Both the position numbers and the translations under genes were made by a program. The notes beneath the pieces are model-generated. The model saw only the letters and a program-made list of their open reading frames with translations, did not search any database and had not been told where the DNA came from. Shown one piece after another: positions 56,633 to 64,000 of a stretch of 64,000 nucleotides of DNA. How positions within the stretch are numbered: the stretch's first letter is position 1; the number at the start of each line of letters is the position of its first letter. This DNA is from Arctopsyche grandis (Eukaryota > Arthropoda > Insecta > Trichoptera > Hydropsychidae): contig NC_135358.1 in the NCBI RefSeq assembly GCF_051622035.1, positions 7,791,001-7,855,000 on the forward strand. Direction: 5' to 3'.

Positions 56633-57238
56633 TGTAATGTGTGTATATGTATGGGTGACCAGCGGCTGTGTGTGTGTGTCGTCGTCTCGATCAGCTTGCT
56701 CTGGAACGGTGCGGGGTGGGGGAATTATACAAAAGAGTAACGGTTATGATCTCGTTTTTATTGATGAATAGATGGCGCGCCGGGGAGTTTCTCGGCGCCT
56801 GTGCCCCTTTATGGCGGAGGCTGTGGATTGAGTAGGCTGTGGCTGGTCAGGAAGGGTAGACCAGCCACGCCAAGACCTTCTCGGTCGGAGTCTCACGAGC
56901 TTCTGAGAGCTCGCCGTGTTCGTGGCTTGGGTCGAACACGTGGTCGAGTATAGTCGGTGAGGCACGACTATGGAAGAAGCCATACTCCTCGGAGGGCTTC
57001 TATGATGCCAATGAGCGCTCGCCGTGATCGCTTGGGTGGATCACGGGGCCAGCCTGCCTTAGTTCGAGGCCGGCTTTTACGAGGGACGCTGCATCTGGCG
57101 GTCCGCGCCGGGATCACCGAGCGCCGGACCCACGGGAGAATCTAGCACGACTGACAGATGATCAGAGTAAAAGAGAGAAAACAAAAGCCGAAGCCATAAG
57201 AGGACAACCAACGGCCATGAGGGTTTTTGGCTCGGACA
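56633..57238. other. GC-rich block, possible solo LTR
   Basis: A 605-bp segment that begins TGTAATGTG and ends CTCGGACA (TGT...ACA). Its core (56700-57180) is much more GC-rich than anything nearby. I see no matching 4-6 bp duplication, so solo LTR is only a guess. Local tandem similarity exists (CTCGCCGTGTTCG at about 56909, CTCGCCGTGATCG at 57018). ORFs here are unrecognised. Confidence 0.3.
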
Positions 57239-57469
57239 CAGACCTTTATATTACTTGACAGTGTTTTAAAAAATTTCAATATTATATTTTTGTTGGTTTA
57301 GTATTTTAATTCAAATTCATAATAATACATTAAACATCGTAGATAGTCCCGTTCAAATCAAATGACGCCCCTGGTAGAATCGTTGATAGAAATTGAAGAT
57401 TTTCAATTATGTTAATGGTCACGTTTTGGCAGATTTGTCAGCGTGTTTATGGGCGGTGCCATTAGGCTG

Positions 57470-57475
57470 TCAGTT
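57470..57475 (+). promoter_or_regulatory. Possible initiator of ELMO
   Basis: TCAGTT, close to the insect initiator, 70 bp before the start codon in the short non-repeat interval between the TIR element and the gene. No TATA box or DPE is seen. Confidence 0.25.
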
Positions 57476-57544
57476 TATCACTGCCTGTTGCCGAGAATAT
57501 TGCGCCTGGCCGCTTACCGGTCTTTGGCCAATTGACGTTTGAAG

Positions 57545-59803
57545 ATGAGCGCGGCGGCTGTTGCTGTACCCAATAGTGGGGGAGGTGGGAGCGGGGGCGG
57601 GGGCGGGGGCGGAGGCGCGCGCCCCCCTCGGAGTAACCTCCGTGATGCCAACATCGTTAAAATCGCCGTTCAAATGCCAACGGAAGCCGACAAACTTCCT
57701 CAACTACTAGAGTTCAACCAGCGACAACCGCTGGCTAGTATCGTACATGAACTCTGCCAACTGTGGGGTTTATCAGACCCCGATCATTACGCTTTGCAAT
57801 TCTCAGACGCCAACAATAAGAACTACGTCACGGAGAAAAACCGCAACGAGATAAAGAATGGCTCCGTTCTCACCCTGGAGCAGGCTCCTTCTAAAACGGC
57901 GGAGGAAATACTCTCACAGATGACGTCCACGTCTGTGGATCAGCGGACTGATGCTTTGCGTCGCCTCTGTTCGCTCAGTCCCGATAACACCTTCGCCCAA
58001 GAGTTCATCAGCAAGAAAGGTCACACCCAACTCATCGCCAGCATCGAAACGGGAAAATTCGAAGGTCAAGCCTTAGCGTTCGCACTCTCTTCCTTCGTCG
58101 AACTGATGGATCAAGGAGTGATGTCGTGGGACATTCTAGAAAACCAATTCATCAACAAAATCGCCAGTTATATAAATAACCATTCTCCCACTCAAGACTC
58201 CTCAGTCGTCAAATCGTGTCTCTCCATCCTCGAGAACATCGTACTGAACGGAACGGGAAAAAACGTACAGGTGGAAAAAGAAATAACCATTCCGAACCTC
58301 ATAATGCATCTCCACCCTCCATCGGATAATCAAGTTATTCAACAAAATACTCTGGCTCTCATTAACGCTCTGTTTCTCAAAGCAGATATTTCTAAACGCA
58401 AAGCTATGTGCGCCACTCTCTCCTCTAAACAGGTCAGAAATGTGATTTGTTGCAGAGTCATACAGACTCAGGCAGAAGTAGGCACCGAAATGGCCCATCA
58501 ACTATATGTAATGCAAACGCTTTGCTTGAGCTTGTTAGAACAGCGGATGGTCAAAATCGACCCTCAAGACCAAGACGCTCTCGAGAAAGTAAAAGAACTG
58601 AGACGCATCGCATTCGAAAACGACGGAATCGGCATGAACGTCGATATAACCACGAGACGTCAACTCGGCTACGCTAAAGATTATAAAAAACTCGGTTTCA
58701 AAAACGATATAAACCCTCTATCAGACTTGGCCGAAGAGCAATGTCCCGGAGTTTTAGCTCTGGATTGTATGATTTATTTCGCTCGTAACAACAACGAAGC
58801 ATATACAAAGGTCGTATTAGAAAACAGTTGCAGAGTCGACGAACACGAGTGTCCATTCGGAAGGACCAGCATAGAGCTTGTAAAGTTGATGTGCGAAATC
58901 TTGAGGATCAAAGAACCACCTAGCGAACAAGGCCAGACTTATCATCCGATGATTTTCACGCACGATCACCCGTTTGAAGAATTCTTCTGCATATGCATTG
59001 TGCTATTGAACAAAACATGGAAAGAAATGCGCGCCACAGCCGAAGACTTTGTCAAAGTATTCAGCGTCGTGAAGGAACAAATATTAAGAGCTCTATTATC
59101 GTCACCGATGGGCTTCGATAAGTTTCGTCAAAAGATTCAACAATTGACCTATCTGGAGATCAGACAAATCTGGCAGCAAGAGCGGACGACGCGCGAAGAA
59201 TGGGAGTCGCACGCCAGACCGATCGTAGAGTTGAAAGAACAAATCACTCCTGAAATAATGGATCTGATCAAACAACAACGACTCGGATTACTAGTCAACG
59301 GCACCCGTTTATCAAAATACTCTCGGGGTCAGAGAATCAAAGATAAATTCTGGTTCGTTCGGCTATCCCCCAATCACAAAGTCTTACATTACGGCGATTG
59401 CGACGAAAAGAGTAATCCTAGTGTCGAAGAACTGAGCGGCAAATTGGTCATAACCGATATTAAAGGTTTGATCGTCGGCAAAGAGTGCCCTCACGTGAAG
59501 GACAAGAAAGGTGGCAAGATCCCTCATCATTTGGCGTTTTCGCTCACGCTGGACTCTGTCGATATGACGTCGTTGGACTTTGTAGCTCCCGACGAGCAGG
59601 TCTTCGATTACTGGACCGACGGCATCAACGCACTCCTCAGTAACAAAATGGTCAGTAAGATGTGCGAGAATGATTTGGAAACGTTGCTGTCGATGGATAT
59701 AAAACTGAGATTATTAGACGCTGAAGGTATAGATATTCCACAGGATCCACCGCCGATCCCACCCGAACCTGATAACTACGATTTTTATTATGATCTCAAG
59801 TAG
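57545..59803 (+). CDS. ELMO1: ELMO (engulfment and cell motility protein, Ced-12 homologue), intronless
   Basis: 752 residues in one exon from the ATG at 57545. ELMO proteins pair with DOCK180-type exchange factors to activate Rac during apoptotic-cell engulfment, cell migration and myoblast fusion; they act at the plasma membrane downstream of engulfment receptors. Order: a glycine-rich start (residues 12-24) that looks lineage-specific; ubiquitin-like RBD (about 33-112); ARM-type region; ELMO domain (about 330-500); PH domain (about 565-690, KFWFVRLSPNHKVLHYGD); C-terminal proline motif PPPIPPEPDNYDF, which in the family contacts the DOCK SH3 domain. Length matches ELMO1 (about 727) plus the Gly tract. 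No stops or shifts. The lack of introns is unusual for this family and raises the question of a retrocopy. Codon use and GC content are clearly host-gene-like. Confidence 0.95.
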   Translation: MSAAAVAVPNSGGGGSGGGGGGGGARPPRSNLRDANIVKIAVQMPTEADKLPQLLEFNQRQPLASIVHELCQLWGLSDPDHYALQFSDANNKNYVTEKNRNEIKNGSVLTLEQAPSKTAEEILSQMTSTSVDQRTDALRRLCSLSPDNTFAQEFISKKGHTQLIASIETGKFEGQALAFALSSFVELMDQGVMSWDILENQFINKIASYINNHSPTQDSSVVKSCLSILENIVLNGTGKNVQVEKEITIPNLIMHLHPPSDNQVIQQNTLALINALFLKADISKRKAMCATLSSKQVRNVICCRVIQTQAEVGTEMAHQLYVMQTLCLSLLEQRMVKIDPQDQDALEKVKELRRIAFENDGIGMNVDITTRRQLGYAKDYKKLGFKNDINPLSDLAEEQCPGVLALDCMIYFARNNNEAYTKVVLENSCRVDEHECPFGRTSIELVKLMCEILRIKEPPSEQGQTYHPMIFTHDHPFEEFFCICIVLLNKTWKEMRATAEDFVKVFSVVKEQILRALLSSPMGFDKFRQKIQQLTYLEIRQIWQQERTTREEWESHARPIVELKEQITPEIMDLIKQQRLGLLVNGTRLSKYSRGQRIKDKFWFVRLSPNHKVLHYGDCDEKSNPSVEELSGKLVITDIKGLIVGKECPHVKDKKGGKIPHHLAFSLTLDSVDMTSLDFVAPDEQVFDYWTDGINALLSNKMVSKMCENDLETLLSMDIKLRLLDAEGIDIPQDPPPIPPEPDNYDFYYDLK

Positions 59804-59981
59804 ATGTAAATCTCTTATGTAAAACATTCCGTAAAAAGACCAAACGAACGCTTCTGCTATTCGGTATCTACTATATGTATGGTGTAAGCAATTTTCCTTG
59901 TATTGAAAATGAACATGATCGTTCACATTAATTATACAATAGTGCAATAATTAATATTGTAAGTGATTCATATTGTGTATA

Positions 59982-59987
59982 AATAAA
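59982..59987 (+). terminator. Poly-A signal of ELMO
   Basis: AATAAA 179 bp after the stop codon, giving a 3' UTR of about 200 bases. A 15-base A run at 60222-60236 lies further on with no signal directly before it. Confidence 0.55.
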
Positions 59988-59989
59988 CC

Positions 59990-61401
59990 AATATACATAT
60001 GTGTATTCTAAAAGTATTTATAAAAAAAGAACTGGACTGTATTGTATACAGTTTGTTTTATATTTTGATTCTTCCATTTTATTATTAATCTAAAAAAGTA
60101 TTTTAGTGCCATAGATTGAAAGTTTTGAATCTATTTATAATTTGAAACCGTATTTTTTACATATCAGTATCATTGAGTTGATGACTTAATCATATTTTAT
60201 ATCTTTAAGTTAACTTTATTTAAAAAAAAAAAAAAAGAAATTTATCATATCTGCGTGTTGATAGATAATTTGATATGATGTAATACATGTATGAATAATA
60301 TTAATATTTTATTTTTTACACGTATGTATGTGTATTTCCATATGTATTATTTGTTTGAACATTTATCCCAAATTCAAATAATATTAATATTTTTATACAA
60401 AAAAATTATAAGGTTAATATAACCAACTATGTATGTATGTAGGAATATTTTCATTTGTATACCAAAAAATAAATAGATGTATTTATAAAGTATTTATTTC
60501 AGTTAAATTTCTAAAGATAATAAATAAAATTTATTAAACTATATTCTTTCATTCTCGCTTAACATATTATTATATTACACAGCCTAATCGCAAGCAAACG
60601 GAATATACAACGAAATAAAATTCCCATTATTGAGAAAGTTCAAAACAATAACGTTCTGCATTCGAGGATTCATCATCGGAGTCGGGGAAACCTTTGGCTT
60701 ACTTCAATTAATTCTATACATAATACATATTATACATTCACCCGAGCGGAAAACAAGTTATTCAAACTATCACTAAATATATTGTAATACTGTACAAATA
60801 AAATCTGTAAAAATTCTATACACCAATTCAATTTATTTGTGTCTTTCACAATATACACAAGACGAAATTAAATCATTACATGTTAATTTTGATTCATCAA
60901 ATATTAAGCTAGAATAAAATTTAACAACCAAATATAAAATATTTCACTCTACTTACTATTATACAACGCTCTGAATGTGCAAATAATTCTCACACAAGTT
61001 TTACATATGTATTTAATACTATCTGATTCTCTATTGCAGTTATGACAACAAGAGCAATATAAAATCTCCAAAACATGTCCCATAATATATGGGCGTTATC
61101 CTACAAAACAGTATACAAATTATACATATATTCTTTGACTAATTTTTGTATAATGAAAAAACCTATACATTTTTTATGTTTGTTATCATATTGTAAGTGG
61201 GTTGAATCTTTTTTAAATGAAAATAATCACTAGTAATTTTAAAATAATCAAACATATTAGCCCCCATGCGAAGGCACCCACATTCATGTATTAAATAAGT
61301 ACATAATCACAAAGGAATCGTAAACGTTTATGGACCACATTTTGAAATTTACAAATTCACTCCTGAAGCCAAAACTAATATTAATTATATTGGCTTAATT
61401 A
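59990..61401. other. Intergenic, no gene seen
   Basis: AT-rich, containing the A run noted above and short GTAT repeats. Confidence 0.5.
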
Positions 61402-62343
61402 CACTGAGCCATTAAAAATCACGTTTTTTACTTACCGGAGCAGAGCCTAATCAATCGCTACTAATTTCGACCCACTGAATTCGAATATGACATTGATTTT
61501 AGTTGATTTCTTCACTTTTATAAGATAAGCGCGCAATTTTTGGCATTTCCAGTCTTTAGCTCAAAATCTAGTATTGCTGCGCCAAAAGTGAGTATTGAAA
61601 TAGATAGTCAGATGTTTTTTTTGTATTAATTGTGAATTTTTATTGCTTTAAAATAAATTTTAATTTATCATCTAGCGAATTTTAGAAGTCAAAAATATAT
61701 ATATATTTTGTAACACAATTTTTTTCTCAAGTTATTATGCATTTATTGGGCCAGTTCTATATTTTACTACATTTACAAGGGTTGGTTTTCAATGTCAATA
61801 ATTTTTTAACTTAATAATTCGAGCAATAAATGATTTTAAATTACAATATGAAATGTTTTAGGTGGGGGTGTTCTTTACTCGTAAGTGAGTACATCATGCA
61901 TACAGTCATCAACAAACGAATTAGTACGATTAGATAACAAAAATTGAAATGAAAACTAATCTTTATAAAGGTGGTAAAGTGAAAAATTAGCGATATAAGC
62001 TCATAATATTACAGAAAAAAAAATGTCAAAAAATATATATTTTCGACTTTTAAAATTCGCTAGATAATTAATTATAAGTATTTTAAAGCGACAACAAATC
62101 ACAATCAATATGAAAAACATGTGACTATTGATTCCATTACTCACTTTTGGCACATAAATACTAGATTTTGAATTATAGACTGCAAAAGCCAAAAATATGT
62201 AAAAACTGTCCATTTTTTTTAAACGATCATATCTCATAAACGGGAGCAAACCAACGAAAATCATAGTCATATTCGAATTCAGTGAGTCAAATTTAGTAAA
62301 AATTGATTAGTCTCCGCTCCGTAAATTTTTTTGTTGCTCAACG
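61402..62343. repeat. Repeat family B, inverted pair, copy 2
   Basis: Left arm about 61402-61720 starts CACTGAGCCATTAAAAATCA; right arm about 62010-62343 ends GTTGCTCAACG, the inverse with changes. Arms share AGAGCCTAATCAATC-type, CTAGTATTGCTGCGCC-type and AATTCGAATATGAC-type segments. The centre is unrelated to the 23.4-kb copy. It ends 46 bp from the TBC1D23 stop codon, so it may contribute 3' UTR. Confidence 0.7.
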
Positions 62344-62389
62344 TTATTATTCTAAGTTAAATTCTTTAAAAAAAGAAATTAAACCTATT

Positions 62390-64000
62390 TCAACTGTTTT
62401 TAACGATCTGATTAGAAACAGCTTTGGTGGCTTCCCCAGCATTGGGTATCAAAAACCTATCCATATCCTTAATTACCAACGTATCGCCTTCCGGCATTCC
62501 GTATTTAAAAGTGATCAGTTCTGGATGTCTTTTCTTGGCGGTGATTTTGACTATGGAAGAGAGAGGTCGCCGTACGATGATTTGCGCAAAGCCTTTGCGT
62601 TTCTCTTCATCGCGCATGACAACTAAATGACTACTGGTGATGACCAAGTACGCATCGTGCATATATCCGTTCATCATAACTTCTTGACATTTGAAATGTT
62701 TAACTACATTGGGATTTTTCAACCAATCGGCCAACTCCACGATTTCCTGTGCGTTCTCCTCATCCGGTGTCAACTCTTCAAGTCCTATTTCGCCGTCATT
62801 GTCCTCGTCTATGCTAAAGACGGGAGCTACATTCCGGTAACGTTTACCATTCCTATCATTTTTAGACACGTGACGTTCCAACACGGGCGAATTGGCATTA
62901 GGATTGACAATATAGTCTATGAGTTTACCTGTAACTTCTTGAGATTTACTACGCATAGCTGCTGATAGTTTATTGAATAGATCAACGGAAGTTGTATTGG
63001 TTTTTGGAGGGATTCTATCCTTCGGTTGGAGTTGTACATTAGGAGCGCAAACTAAGCATCGTGAAGAATCGTGGTCTTCCAAGCAGTCGACCATGTGATT
63101 TCCGAAATAGTCATGTATAGCAATGTATCCTCCATCTAACATAGACACGTGACGGATATTTCTTTTTAAGAAAGACGCCACAACCATGTGAACATAGCCA
63201 TCTTCTTCCATTCTACCCGAGCCAAGTATACATAGATGTTCACCAGCTGCCAATGAATTAGCTGCGAGAGCCTGCCGTTGAGCATTCAGAAGTCCTTGAA
63301 CAGCTGTCGCAAACGTAGATGGCTCTTGAAGCATGAGATTACAATCTAAGGGAAAAGCTGTAGATAAATGTCCAGCATTATACTGATCAGCGGGACGACA
63401 GTCAACTAAAAAGAACCGAACGCCTTCTGAATCCGGATTTATTTCCATCGTAGCATTTTCGACCAGTTCGTGTACAGATACCGGTAGACATAGTGCTTGT
63501 GTAACGCTTTTGGAAGAAGCACTTGGACCTTCATTTCCAAATAAGACAGGTGCTATATCTGCTTGGAAAGATTTGGGGGTTTTATGGGCGTAATATTGCG
63601 CTAATGAACAAAAATCATTAACATCTTCAGTTTCTAAAGCACACGGCATATTTATCAAAAATTCAATGATCACATCTTTCGGTTCATTCTTCTTCGACAA
63701 GATCAGTTCACGCGCATTAATGAGCATAATCAAAGCGAGGAAGAATATAAAGAATTGATCGGATTGTTGGAAATATAAATCCCACATTGACTGAACGACC
63801 GGTAGTATACAAGTCCCGGCAAATAGGCTTTGGAACCACGGCAAGCAGTATTGTTCTGGTGTTATCCGTTTTGTATCCAAAAAGGAACACAGTTCCGGCT
63901 CGTGATACTGAAGCAACAACCATAACACGTGAAATGGAGCACCATTCTTGTTGCAATTCTTCGGCACGTACACTTTAATAAGCTGCTCAAATAAATTGTA
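62390..64000 (-). CDS. TBC1D23: TBC1D23 homologue, 3' part (open to window edge)
   Basis: 536 codons open without intron from the edge to the stop at 62392-62390; the native start lies outside. TBC1D23 carries a catalytically inactive TBC domain and bridges endosome-derived carriers to golgin-245/golgin-97 at the trans-Golgi, also binding WASH-complex FAM21 (family knowledge). Seen here: the C-terminal half of the TBC domain (LLLQYHEPELCSFLDTKRIT, PQQYC-like PEQYCLPWFQSLFA); a rhodanese-like domain about 185-310 (FFLVDCRPADQYNAGHLSTA, no active-site Cys); a linker; and the C-terminal PH-like domain (about 420-536, GYMHDAYLVITSSHLVVM, KKRHPELITFKYG). Odd feature: DEDNDGEIGLEE (62809-62774) fits an EF-hand loop pattern. 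Full family length is about 690 residues, so about 150 are missing. Confidence 0.92.
   Translation of the reverse strand, partial: YNLFEQLIKVYVPKNCNKNGAPFHVLWLLLQYHEPELCSFLDTKRITPEQYCLPWFQSLFAGTCILPVVQSMWDLYFQQSDQFFIFFLALIMLINARELILSKKNEPKDVIIEFLINMPCALETEDVNDFCSLAQYYAHKTPKSFQADIAPVLFGNEGPSASSKSVTQALCLPVSVHELVENATMEINPDSEGVRFFLVDCRPADQYNAGHLSTAFPLDCNLMLQEPSTFATAVQGLLNAQRQALAANSLAAGEHLCILGSGRMEEDGYVHMVVASFLKRNIRHVSMLDGGYIAIHDYFGNHMVDCLEDHDSSRCLVCAPNVQLQPKDRIPPKTNTTSVDLFNKLSAAMRSKSQEVTGKLIDYIVNPNANSPVLERHVSKNDRNGKRYRNVAPVFSIDEDNDGEIGLEELTPDEENAQEIVELADWLKNPNVVKHFKCQEVMMNGYMHDAYLVITSSHLVVMRDEEKRKGFAQIIVRRPLSSIVKITAKKRHPELITFKYGMPEGDTLVIKDMDRFLIPNAGEATKAVSNQIVKNS

Larger units (their letters stand above)
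55519..57373. mobile_element. 1.85-kb hAT-like TIR element upstream of ELMO, with nested insertions
   Basis: Perfect 14-bp terminal inverted repeats CAGGGGCGTCATTT. Flanks GTAGAGAG and GTAGAATC could be a decayed 8-bp duplication. It contains a 169-bp TIR element (55849-56017), a family F arm (56040-56161) and a GC-rich block (56633-57238). No transposase is readable. It ends 171 bp before the ELMO start codon. Confidence 0.6.

Noticed and set aside
56744-57145. Coding potential in the GC-rich block
   Set aside because: Overlapping frames on both strands follow from GC content; no domain or splice context.
1-64000. CRISPR arrays, bacterial operons, rRNA genes
   Set aside because: No regularly spaced direct repeats with unique spacers, no polycistronic layout and no rRNA-like sequence were seen; the introns are spliceosomal.

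Overview
This window looks like repeat-rich, AT-rich nuclear DNA from a holometabolous insect. The gene families (CD36/croquemort-like receptors, menorin/FAM151, ELMO/Ced-12, TBC1D23), GT-AG introns, tRNA-derived SINEs, jockey- and RTE-type non-LTR elements, TTAA-bounded elements and CCTAA-like runs all fit an insect. Lepidoptera or a relative is plausible, but the sequence alone does not fix the order. There are no bacterial-type operons, CRISPR arrays or rRNA genes.

Layout. 0.5-1.0 kb (minus): first coding exon of an unrecognised, very acidic secreted protein. 4.4-9.5 kb: a full-length jockey-like retrotransposon (14-bp target duplication, both ORFs open, DPE-like promoter element), inserted in an older repeat. 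10.8-13.4 kb: two inverted RTE 3' ends and a 200-bp MITE. 13.6-18.0 kb (minus): a four-exon menorin (FAM151) gene of 292 aa. 19.5-23.3 kb (minus): CD36-family gene A, eight coding exons, 542 aa. 23.4-42.4 kb: a 19-kb transposon-filled stretch with no convincing host gene (degenerate LINEs, two hAT elements related to ZBED5, SINEs, foldback MITEs). 42.6-49.5 kb (minus): CD36-family gene B, eight coding exons, 490 aa, with introns full of nested elements. 49.6-57.4 kb: SINEs, a 9-bp minisatellite and a 1.85-kb TIR element that stops 171 bp before the next gene. 57.5-59.8 kb (plus): intronless ELMO (Ced-12), 752 aa. 62.4-64.0 kb (minus): TBC1D23 homologue, also uninterrupted, cut by the window edge.

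How the genes relate. The two CD36 genes are paralogues on one strand; four of seven intron positions coincide. They encode two-pass scavenger receptors for lipid or apoptotic-cell ligands. ELMO works in the Rac activation step of engulfment, so receptor and effector genes lie within 40 kb, although the linkage may be chance. Menorin is a secreted patterning factor and TBC1D23 a trans-Golgi tethering adaptor; neither has an obvious link to the others.

The best-supported unusual material is a set of small TIR or foldback elements with target duplications that can be read base by base (9 bp at 18.57, 29.88 and 43.58 kb; 10-12 bp at 45.94 kb; 8 bp at 13.25 and 31.85 kb), the intact jockey element, and the two adjacent intron-free genes. 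I found no clearly new enzymatic or defence system.
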